From positions 1 through 25,596 of the forward strand of contig CALFIE010000016.1 of NCBI GenBank assembly GCA_937876095.1: 25,596 nt of DNA. Reading direction: 5' to 3'. Both the position numbers and the translations under genes were made by a program. The notes under the pieces are model-generated. The model worked only from the letters and a program-made list of their open reading frames with translations. It did no database searches and had not been told where the DNA came from. Shown here one piece after another: positions 16,338-22,697 of this stretch; position 1 is the first letter of the stretch; each line of letters begins with the position of its first letter. The stretch is from an uncultured Flavobacteriales bacterium (GTDB lineage: Bacteria > Bacteroidota > Bacteroidia > Flavobacteriales > Weeksellaceae).

Positions 16338-17450
16338 TTATAATTCTAAATCATCGTAATTTCCTGCAGTTCCCTCATTCATCAGATAAGCTTTCAGAAA
16401 CGGAGTCAAATTACCATTCATCACACCATCTACATCAGAAGTTTCAAAGCCACTTCGCACATCTTTTACTAATTTATATGGGTGCATCACATAATTTCGG
16501 ATTTGGCTTCCCCATTCTATTTTCATTTTGCCTGCTTCTATTTCGTTTCGGGCTTTTAATCGTTCTTCCAGCTCCATTTCGTACAATCTAGATTTCAGGA
16601 GTTGCATTGCTTTTTCTTTGTTTTGAAGTTGAGATCGGCTTTCAGAATTTTCGATAATAATTCCTGTAGGAGCGTGTCGAAGTCGAACTGCGGTTTCTAC
16701 CTTGTTCACGTTTTGTCCACCTGCTCCAGAACTTCGCATGGTTTCAAACGAAATATCTGCAGGATTGATGTTGATTTCTATGGTATCATCAACCAAAGGA
16801 TACACATACACCGAAACAAAACTGGTGTGACGTTTTGCATTAGAATCAAAAGGTGAAATTCTCACCAATCTGTGAACACCGTTTTCACCTTTCAAATAAC
16901 CGAACGCAAACTCGCCGTCAATTTCCAACGTTACCGTTTTTACACCTGCAACATCACCTTCTTGGTAATTGAGTTCACGCAATTTGTAGCCTTGTTTTTC
17001 GCTCCACATCGTGTACATTCTCATGAGCATTTGTGCCCAATCACAAGACTCGGTTCCTCCTGCTCCCGCTGTAATTTGAAGCACGGCAGAAAGTTCGTCA
17101 CCTTCGTTAGAAAGCATATTTTTGAATTTCAGGTTTTCAATTTTTTCGATGAGTTTCGGGAAATTTTCGTCTAATTCTTTCTCAGAATCGGCATCTTCTT
17201 TGGCAAATTCCATCAAAACTTGCAGGTCTTCGAAATCGGTGTTGATTTCCTCATAATCTTCTACCCATTTCTTTTTGGAACGGAGTTGTTTCAGAAAAAC
17301 TTCGGCTTCTTTTGGTGAATCCCAAAATTCGGGAGCAGCAGTTTTCTCGTCATCATTGGTGATCTCGAGTTTCTTTTTTTCGATGTTGAGAAATTTAAAT
17401 AAATCTGTTATGCGATTTTGAGCATCTCTGAACTGGTCTGTACTAATCAC
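16338..17450 (-). CDS. prfB: Peptide chain release factor 2
   Basis: The product is 370 residues. It ends translation at UGA and UAA. The tripeptide SPF (in VRISPFDSN) reads the stop codon, and GGQ (in SSGAGGQNVNKVE) triggers peptide release. The N-terminal helical domain (about 1-105) is complete. The coding frame is continuous: the in-frame UGA programmed frameshift near codon 25, found in many bacterial prfB genes, is absent. The start is GTG at 17450; an in-frame TAA lies six codons upstream and no ATG is available before the conserved N-terminus. A -7 box lies 17 bases upstream. The gene is divergent from the nuclease gene at 17515, so the 64-base gap holds two back-to-back promoters. 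Confidence 0.96.
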   Translation of the reverse strand: MISTDQFRDAQNRITDLFKFLNIEKKKLEITNDDEKTAAPEFWDSPKEAEVFLKQLRSKKKWVEDYEEINTDFEDLQVLMEFAKEDADSEKELDENFPKLIEKIENLKFKNMLSNEGDELSAVLQITAGAGGTESCDWAQMLMRMYTMWSEKQGYKLRELNYQEGDVAGVKTVTLEIDGEFAFGYLKGENGVHRLVRISPFDSNAKRHTSFVSVYVYPLVDDTIEININPADISFETMRSSGAGGQNVNKVETAVRLRHAPTGIIIENSESRSQLQNKEKAMQLLKSRLYEMELEERLKARNEIEAGKMKIEWGSQIRNYVMHPYKLVKDVRSGFETSDVDGVMNGNLTPFLKAYLMNEGTAGNYDDLEL

Positions 17451-17467
17451 TTTTAAAATAATTTATG

Positions 17468-17475
17468 CAAAAATA
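17468..17475 (-). promoter_or_regulatory. -7 element of the prfB promoter (TATTTTTG)
   Basis: On the minus strand TATTTTTG matches TAnnTTTG, 17 bases before the GTG start, giving a predicted leader of about 14 bases. No clear -33 element was found. Confidence 0.5.
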
Positions 17476-17482
17476 AGGTTTT

Positions 17483-17509
17483 TTTGGCGCAGAAAAATCA
17501 TTAGATTTG
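17483..17509 (+). promoter_or_regulatory. Promoter of the thermonuclease gene, predicting a nearly leaderless mRNA
   Basis: TAGATTTG at 17502-17509 matches TAnnTTTG and ends five bases before the ATG at 17515. A TTTG at 17483-17486 is a possible -33 element, but its 15-base spacing is short. Confidence 0.5.
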
Positions 17510-17514
17510 TTTTT

Positions 17515-17991
17515 ATGAAATATCGACTATTTGCACTTTTTTCTTTTGTCTTTTTTCTTTTTAATGCACAACTGAAACAAGGTATTTTCTACAAAATTTA
17601 CTTCGTAAATGATGGCGATACTTTTACCATAAAAGATGAAAATGGTGAAAAAATAAAGGTGAGATTAATCGGAATAGATGCACCTGAATCTGTAAATTGG
17701 GGTTTGAAAAAAAACGTGGAAATTTTTGGTTATGAAGCCAAGAAATATGCAAAAATTTACCTTTACCACAAAAAAGTTCGATTAGAATTTGATGTTGAAA
17801 AATTTGACAGATATGGTAGAATTTTGGCTTATGTATTTTTAGAAGACGGTACTTTTTTTAATAAAAATTTGGTTGAAAATGGTTACGCAAAAGTATATAC
17901 ATTTCCGCCCAATGTGAAATATGTAGCAGTTTTCAAAAAAGCTGAAAAATTGGCAAGAAGTAAAAAATTGGGATTGTGGAAGGTTCAATAG
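17515..17991 (+). CDS. Secreted thermonuclease (staphylococcal-nuclease family)
   Basis: The product is 158 residues with a signal peptide at 1-18 (ending FNAQ), so it is exported. The SNase fold is marked by NDGDTFTI (Asp33, Asp35, Thr36), VRLIGIDAPES (Arg50, Asp55, Glu58) and KFDRYGRILAYV (Arg102). These match the calcium ligands and the two catalytic arginines of the family, so the enzyme should be an active calcium-dependent nuclease. The length is normal for a single-domain member. The last 153 bases lie antisense to the 3' end of the oxidoreductase reading frame. The gene is monocistronic; no U-tailed terminator follows, only the hairpin repeat at 18011-18040. Confidence 0.9.
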   Translation: MKYRLFALFSFVFFLFNAQLKQGIFYKIYFVNDGDTFTIKDENGEKIKVRLIGIDAPESVNWGLKKNVEIFGYEAKKYAKIYLYHKKVRLEFDVEKFDRYGRILAYVFLEDGTFFNKNLVENGYAKVYTFPPNVKYVAVFKKAEKLARSKKLGLWKVQ

Positions 17992-19143
17992 AAATGATGA
18001 AAGAAGCACGAAGTTGGAAGACTTCAAGCTTCTAACTTCAAGCAAATTCGGAACCAACTCCCCAATTTTCGGGGCCAATGCAACTCCCATTCCTGAAAGT
18101 CGAACTGCAAGAATTTGTCTTTCGGTTACTTTTTCTACAATCGGTGATTTTTCGGTTCCCATTGCCATAATTCCGCTCCATCTGTGTGAAATTTTGAAAT
18201 TTTGATTGGGCAAAATCACGTTTTTTAGGAAATCTTCCAATTCATTTTGTAGAAATTCGGTGGTCGAAAAATCGGAGGTTTCTTCTTCATGAAAGGCTTT
18301 ATTTCTTGCACCTCCCAACAAAACTCGATTTCCTACATTTCTGAAATAGTAGAAACCTTCGTCATAATGAAATGTTCCTTTCAATTTCAAATTTTCAATA
18401 GGTTCAGTTACCAAAACTTGTCCACGAGCTGGAACTAAATCAATGTTTGGAAAGAATTTTTTGGTAAAAGCATTGGTTGCATAAATCAGTTTTTCAGTGG
18501 TGATTTCTGCATTTTTAGTTTTAATTACAACTTCGTTTTCGGTTTCTGAAATTTCTAAAATTTCAGTCCCGAAGAGAAATTCTATACCTAAATTTTGGGC
18601 TTTTTTTAATAAAGCAACTAACAATTTTCCGCTGTGCAGACTTCCTTCCAAAGGATTTTCAATGAGAATTTTAGCATTTCCTAAACCAAACTCTGCAATT
18701 TTTTGATTTTGAACGGTGTAGGTTTTTTCAAGATTGGTAATGCTTTTTAATTTTGAATTAACTTCATCTATTTTCTGTAAAGCAACCTCATTATTTAAGA
18801 TTTCAAAACCACCAACTTCCTCATAATCAATTTCTTTTGGATCGAAATAGGTTCTAATTTTCTGTAAACCATCGAAACGAAGTTTCACCAAATCCAAAGT
18901 TTTTTCCCAACCCATTTTTTCCGCATCTGCAAGAATTTCGGCTAAACTTCCGAAACAAGAAAAACCCGCATTTCTGGTAGAAGCACCTGTCGGAATCGGC
19001 TCTTTTTCTATCACTAAAACTGATTTCTCAGGAAATTTTTCTTTAATGGAAATCGCACTCCACAATCCGCAAAATCCAGAACCAATGATGATTGCATCTC
19101 TTTTTCGGTAAAAAGTATCGAGTTCCCAAATGCTCGGATTCAT
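17839..19143 (-). CDS. FAD-dependent oxidoreductase (DAO family) with an abnormal C-terminal extension
   Basis: The product is 434 residues from the ATG at 19143; a TTG at 19161 overlaps the -7 box. The N-terminal Rossmann motif IIGSGFCGLWSA has GxGxxG at 21-26, and VLVIEKEPIPTGASTRNAGF is the FAD-ribose and isoalloxazine region of glycine/D-amino-acid-oxidase-like enzymes. RGQVLVTEP, GGARN and the C-terminal FAD motif VRLSGMGVALAPKIGELV are all present. Members usually stop shortly after this last motif. Here the frame runs on for about 66 residues, first through a hairpin repeat (18011-18040) and then antisense through the 3' end of the nuclease gene. The tail (FFTSCQFFSFFENCYIF) does not look like a real domain. 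The substrate is unknown; amine or amino-acid oxidation is likely by family. Confidence 0.8.
   Translation of the reverse strand: MNPSIWELDTFYRKRDAIIIGSGFCGLWSAISIKEKFPEKSVLVIEKEPIPTGASTRNAGFSCFGSLAEILADAEKMGWEKTLDLVKLRFDGLQKIRTYFDPKEIDYEEVGGFEILNNEVALQKIDEVNSKLKSITNLEKTYTVQNQKIAEFGLGNAKILIENPLEGSLHSGKLLVALLKKAQNLGIEFLFGTEILEISETENEVVIKTKNAEITTEKLIYATNAFTKKFFPNIDLVPARGQVLVTEPIENLKLKGTFHYDEGFYYFRNVGNRVLLGGARNKAFHEEETSDFSTTEFLQNELEDFLKNVILPNQNFKISHRWSGIMAMGTEKSPIVEKVTERQILAVRLSGMGVALAPKIGELVPNLLEVRSLKSSNFVLLSSFLLNLPQSQFFTSCQFFSFFENCYIFHIGRKCIYFCVTIFNQIFIKKSTVF
18011..18040. repeat. Short palindromic repeat inside the oxidoreductase 3' end
   Basis: GAAGTTGGAAG (18011-18021) pairs with CTTCTAACTTC (18030-18040), with one G-U pair, around ACTTCAAG. 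The GAAGC/CTTCAAGC words repeat around it. Such GAAGT-type palindromes look like dispersed intergenic repeats of Flavobacteriia. Here it lies in frame in the oxidoreductase tail. Confidence 0.6.
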
Positions 19144-19158
19144 ATGCTCTATTTTATT

Positions 19159-19193
19159 CAAAAATACAATTTGTTTTTTTAGTACACTTCAAA
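19159..19193 (-). promoter_or_regulatory. Promoter of the FAD-dependent oxidoreductase
   Basis: On the minus strand TTTG (19193-19190), a 23-base spacer and TATTTTTG (19166-19159) give a Bacteroidota-type promoter at the long end of normal spacing. The ATG at 19143 follows after 15 bases. Confidence 0.5.
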
Positions 19194-19199
19194 AAAATA

Positions 19200-19386
19200 T
19201 TAACCACAAATCGAAGATTCGACGGAGTCAAAAGCAACAAAAGATTTACTCATTTATTAAAAAAATTTAAGAAAAAATAATATCTTTAATAGACAACAAA
19301 AATTTGAAAATCTCTGATTTTCTTGCTTTTAAATTTTTTTTGTACTTCTTATACAACATCATTGCTTTTGTTGCTTTTGTGGTTAA
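19200..19386. repeat. MITE-like imperfect palindrome in the 327-base gap upstream of the ABC genes
   Basis: The right end (19365-19386) is the reverse complement of the left end: TTAACCACAAA at 19200-19210, continued by AGCAACAAAAG at 19233-19243. A 22-base insert (19211-19232) with its own small palindrome (TCGAA-GA-TTCGA) splits the left arm. Inner AATTTAA-containing segments are also roughly inverted. A perfect hairpin GAAAATC-TCT-GATTTTC sits at 19306-19322. The element is about 187 bp and has no coding capacity. Together with the oxidoreductase promoter it fills most of this gap (19144-19470); I see nothing else in it. Confidence 0.65.
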
Positions 19387-19470
19387 ATACCAATGTTAAG
19401 TATTTTATAAAAAAATTTAAAAAATCACGTAACATTTTCTCTCAAATCGCAACTTATCACAAAAAACAAT

Positions 19471-20373
19471 ATGGAAAAAATCTTATCCGTAAAAAATCTC
19501 ACCAAAAAATTTAACCGAATTGTAGTCAACAACATCTCTTTTGATGTAGAGAGAGGCAATATTTATGGTTTACTTGGTCCGAATGGAAGCGGAAAATCAA
19601 CTACTTTTGGTATGTTGCTTTCGACCATCAATCCAACCAACGGAGATTGGTATTGGTTTGGCAAAAAAGGAACCGACACCGATTCTCTGAAAAAAATTGG
19701 CGCAATTATAGAACAGCCAAATTTTTACCCCTATTTAAGTGCCGAAAAAAATCTAAAAATTGTAGCGGAAATCAAAGGAACCAATTACGCAAAAATAGAT
19801 GAAGTACTTAAAATTGTGGGCTTGTACGAACGGAAAAAAGATCCTTTCAGAACGTTTTCTTTGGGTATGAAACAGCGCCTTGCAATTGCTTCTGCGATGT
19901 TAAACGATCCCGAAGTTTTGATTTTAGACGAACCAACCAATGGTCTGGATCCGGAAGGAATTATACAGATTCGCGAAATAATTTCGGCGATTGCAAAAAC
20001 AGGAACCACCATCATTATTGCAAGTCATTTACTCGATGAAATAGAGAAAATTTGTTCGCACGTCATCGTTTTGAAAGAAGGAAATTCTATCTATTGTGGT
20101 AGTGTAGACCAAATTTCTAACAACAAAGGATTTTTTGAGCTGAAAGCAGACAATATGTTGCAATTGCAAGAAATTTTGCAAGAAATGAAGGTATTTTCTT
20201 CTATAAAATCAGAAAACGGAATTTTGATTGCCCAAATTTTGGAGCCCATTTCTTCTGCAGAACTCAACAAAAAATTGGTAGAAAAAGGGATTTTTCTATC
20301 GCAGTTGGTGCAGAAAAAACAATCGCTTGAAACCCAATTCTTAGAACTCGTAAAAAACAAAACCAATGATTAG
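19471..20373 (+). CDS. ABC transporter ATP-binding protein (CcmA/BcrA type)
   Basis: The product is 300 residues. It is the ATPase subunit that powers the permease encoded next to it at the cytoplasmic face of the inner membrane. Walker A is GPNGSGKST (36-44), the ABC signature is FSLGMKQRLAIA (129-140), Walker B is VLILDEPTNGLDPEG (149-163), and the switch His is in IIIASHLLDE. All are intact. After the nucleotide-binding domain, residues about 200-300 form the C-terminal extension usual in antibiotic/lantibiotic-type exporters. The stop overlaps the permease start by 8 bases (ATGATTAG), indicating translational coupling. The exported compound cannot be inferred. Confidence 0.93.
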   Translation: MEKILSVKNLTKKFNRIVVNNISFDVERGNIYGLLGPNGSGKSTTFGMLLSTINPTNGDWYWFGKKGTDTDSLKKIGAIIEQPNFYPYLSAEKNLKIVAEIKGTNYAKIDEVLKIVGLYERKKDPFRTFSLGMKQRLAIASAMLNDPEVLILDEPTNGLDPEGIIQIREIISAIAKTGTTIIIASHLLDEIEKICSHVIVLKEGNSIYCGSVDQISNNKGFFELKADNMLQLQEILQEMKVFSSIKSENGILIAQILEPISSAELNKKLVEKGIFLSQLVQKKQSLETQFLELVKNKTND

Positions 20374-21214
20374 ATTACTGAAATTAGAATATTATAAAAA
20401 CCTGAATTACAGACCGTTCAAAATATTTTCGGGGTTGTATTTCCTTATTTTATCGGCACTGTTGTTTGTTGGTTTGATAGATTTTGATTTTTTCGGAAAC
20501 ACCATTAATTTAAAAGAAGAAGGAATCTACAATTTCCCTGAAATTTGGAATTTTACGACTTATATAGTTGCTTTATTAAAAATATTTTTAGGGCTTATTT
20601 TGGTATTTTCTATCTGTCAGGAATTTACCAACCGAATGTTTAAGCAAAACTTGATAGATGGTTTGAGCCGGAAAGAATTCATCTCGTCTAAACTATTAAC
20701 CATTCTGGTTTTCACGATGGTTTCTACCGCAATTGTTTTTGGAATTACCTTGTTTTTGGGGTACCAATATTCCGAAAAAACAGATTGGGATTTGGTACAA
20801 AAAGAAGTGTTTTTCATAGGAAACTATTTCGTGAAATTGCTCACGTTTTTCAGTTTTCTGTTGTTTATTTCGGTGTTGTTGCGAAAATCGGTGTTTGTGT
20901 TTTTGGCTTTTTTTGTTTGGTGGATTGCAGAAAGTGTTTTGCAGGGATTAGAGAAATTTCAAGTTTTCCATAATGTGAAAGACCAAAAAGAAATAGCCAA
21001 AATTGCGCAGGAACATTTTTTCTTTACTGATTTGTTGCCACTTGAAAGTATGAGCAGACTGATTCCCAATCCTATGATGCGATTGAATATGGCAAAAATG
21101 TTGGGAATGGAGTATAAGTTCACCTATCCTACCGAAAATTTGGTCGCCTGTTTTGTTTGGATGGCCATATTTATTTTTGGTTCGTATTGGATTTTGAAAA
21201 AAAGAGATTGGTAA
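20366..21214 (+). CDS. ABC-2 type permease subunit
   Basis: The product is 282 residues, with about six hydrophobic segments: near 20-38, 65-85, 110-130, 150-170, 175-190 and 258-275. Each segment pair is joined by charged loops, as in ABC-2 permeases. RMFKQNLIDGLSRKEFISSKLL is the conserved cytoplasmic coupling region seen in this class, where it contacts the ATPase. The start overlaps the ATPase gene by 8 bases, so the two proteins should form one transporter. A terminator follows at 21238, which separates this pair from the paralogue genes downstream. Confidence 0.85.
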   Translation: MIRLLKLEYYKNLNYRPFKIFSGLYFLILSALLFVGLIDFDFFGNTINLKEEGIYNFPEIWNFTTYIVALLKIFLGLILVFSICQEFTNRMFKQNLIDGLSRKEFISSKLLTILVFTMVSTAIVFGITLFLGYQYSEKTDWDLVQKEVFFIGNYFVKLLTFFSFLLFISVLLRKSVFVFLAFFVWWIAESVLQGLEKFQVFHNVKDQKEIAKIAQEHFFFTDLLPLESMSRLIPNPMMRLNMAKMLGMEYKFTYPTENLVACFVWMAIFIFGSYWILKKRDW

Positions 21215-21237
21215 ACTACCGTTATTTACATAAAAAC

Positions 21238-21270
21238 CTTCAAGATTTTCAAAATTTTGGAGTTTTTTTT
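21238..21270 (+). terminator. Terminator after the ABC transporter pair
   Basis: CTTCAAGATT (21238-21247) pairs with AATTTTGGAG (21253-21262), using two G-U pairs, around a 5-base loop. A run of eight T follows (21263-21270). It begins 23 bases after the permease stop. Confidence 0.65.
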
Positions 21271-21304
21271 ATTTCTAGTTGAGAAAATTCTTACCTTCGT
21301 AAAG

Positions 21305-21928
21305 ATGAATTTGCGAAAAATTTTCTACGTTTCTGGTATCATAAGTGCAATCTTAGTTCCACTATTGTTTTGGCATTTCGGAAATCAAAAACTGAAAGAA
21401 CCACTCGCAAATGTGATAGATATTGGATTGCCTCCTAAATTTGATAAAAATTCTCGAATTGATGCTTCGTTTAAACCTTTCAGAAAATGGGACTTTAAAA
21501 AAATTGTAGTACCACCCAATTCTGCAAGAGAAAATTCTACTTTTTACTTATCAGAATTGAAAAAACTTGAAGCAAGAAATCAAAAAGAAACAGGCATTGA
21601 GTTCATTATTAATGATCAAAATTCTTATGATGACTTTATATCTATTTTGAATGACTTTGATAAATTTGATCAACAGCATTATAGCATAGATTTAGATAAA
21701 ACAGGACATTTATTTGCAATGGTAGATTACAAAGATCCTAATAAAATCGCTGTAGATGATAATTTACTAGATAATGACACCCTATTTTCTGGATTCTATG
21801 AACCTACTTTTTTTGAAGATCAAACCTACTATTTAGCGCAACTTCCTAAAAACGCTTTCTACCTCATTTTTGGGTATCTATTTCTGTTGCAGATTTCGGT
21901 GTTGAGCTTGGTAAGGAAATCTATTTGA
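21305..21928 (+). CDS. Unrecognised two-TM protein, paralogue 1
   Basis: The product is 207 residues. The ATG at 21305 was chosen because a start at 21257 would lie within the preceding terminator; the downstream paralogue also begins at the matching position. There is one N-terminal TM segment (about 6-24, followed by FWHFGNQ) and one near the C-terminus (about 183-202, FYLIFGYLFLLQISVLSL). Between them is a soluble domain with VVPPNSARENS, ELKKLEARNQKETGIEFIINDQNSYDDFI and DLDKTGHLFAM. I do not recognise the family. The N-terminal TM followed by a compact alpha/beta domain (GIEFIINDQNSYDDFISILN) faintly recalls ExbD, but no key residue supports this. It is transcribed with paralogue 2 (one-base gap). 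Confidence 0.6.
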   Translation: MNLRKIFYVSGIISAILVPLLFWHFGNQKLKEPLANVIDIGLPPKFDKNSRIDASFKPFRKWDFKKIVVPPNSARENSTFYLSELKKLEARNQKETGIEFIINDQNSYDDFISILNDFDKFDQQHYSIDLDKTGHLFAMVDYKDPNKIAVDDNLLDNDTLFSGFYEPTFFEDQTYYLAQLPKNAFYLIFGYLFLLQISVLSLVRKSI

Positions 21929-21929
21929 A

Positions 21930-22574
21930 ATGAAAAAACTCCAAAAAATATATTATGTTCCTGGAATGATTAGTTTGCTATTGATTCCGATGGTTTTTTG
22001 GCATTTCGGAAGGCAAAGAATTCAACCGAAACAATTTGGAATGGATTTGGGAATTCCTGCAAAACATATTCATTCCAATAAATGTAAAACTACTAAAACC
22101 TGCTTTGAATCATTCAGAAATTGGAACTACAAAAAAATAGAAGTACCGCCAAATTCCGCCAAACAAAATATTGATTTTTATGTTACAGAACTTAAAAAAT
22201 TACAAGCAAAAAATCAAAAAGAAACTGGAATTGAATTTGTAATTAATGACCAAAATTCTTACCAAGATTTTATTACTTTAATAGATGCTATGAAACTTGC
22301 AAAGCAAGAAAATTATGGAGTTGATATGGAAAAAACAGGACATTTTTTTGCTGTTCATTAATATAAAGATCCAAATAAAATTGAAAAAGAGTATGAACAA
22401 TTCTATGGAAATTGTGTAGTCTATGTTCAAACTTCAGAAATTGATTATTTAAAAGGATATCAGAAATTTCAGTATCAACTTTCACAACTCCCGAAAAACG
22501 CTTTCTACCTCATTTTCGGGTATCTTTTTCTGTTGCAGATTTCGGTATTGAGTTTGGTAAGGAAATTTATTTAA
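21930..22574 (+). pseudogene. Paralogue 2 of the two-TM protein, interrupted by an in-frame TAA
   Basis: The frame opens at 21930 and stops at TAA 22359-22361 after 143 residues (ending TGHFFAVH). The same frame continues without another stop to TAA at 22572-22574 and encodes the rest of the family: YKDPNKI directly after the stop, then QLPKNAFYLIFGYLFLLQISVLSLVRKFI, nearly identical to the C-terminus of paralogue 1. In paralogue 1 the aligned position is an Asp codon (AMVDYKDPNK). Only a single codon is disrupted, so the loss is recent, or it could be a sequencing error. The truncated form would keep the first TM segment and most of the soluble domain but lose the second TM segment. Confidence 0.75.
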
Positions 22575-22593
22575 CTACGAAATTCACCAAAAA

Positions 22594-22649
22594 AACACAA
22601 ACTTCACAAACATATAATGTCCTTTGTGAAAACCTTGTGTCTTTGTGTT
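22594..22649. repeat. Imperfect inverted repeat upstream of alaS
   Basis: AACACAAACTTCACAAA (22594-22610) is roughly the inverse of the segment TTTGTGAAAACCTTGTG (22623-22639) plus TCTTTGTGTT. It looks like a dispersed intergenic repeat. It also makes a false N-terminal extension of alaS (ATG at 22617). Confidence 0.45.
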
Positions 22650-22672
22650 AAAAAAATCACGCAAAATTCCTT

Positions 22673-22680
22673 AAATTTGC
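22673..22680 (+). promoter_or_regulatory. -7 element of the alaS promoter (TAAATTTG)
   Basis: TAAATTTG matches TAnnTTTG and lies 17 bases before the ATG at 22698. A TTTG at 22643-22646 is 26 bases upstream, longer than usual for the -33 element. Confidence 0.5.
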
Positions 22681-22697
22681 ATCTTTACAACCAAAAT

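Noticed and set aside
21257..21304. Longer start for the first two-TM paralogue.
   Set aside because: It lies in the stem and T run of the preceding terminator; the second paralogue begins at the position matching 21305.
22359..22361. Stop-codon recoding at TAA in the second paralogue.
   Set aside because: TAA is not used for selenocysteine or pyrrolysine and no recoding structure is evident; a nonsense mutation is simpler.
22617..22697. N-terminal extension of alaS from the ATG at 22617.
   Set aside because: The codons come from an inverted repeat, precede the -7 box, and the conserved AlaRS N-terminus begins at 22698.
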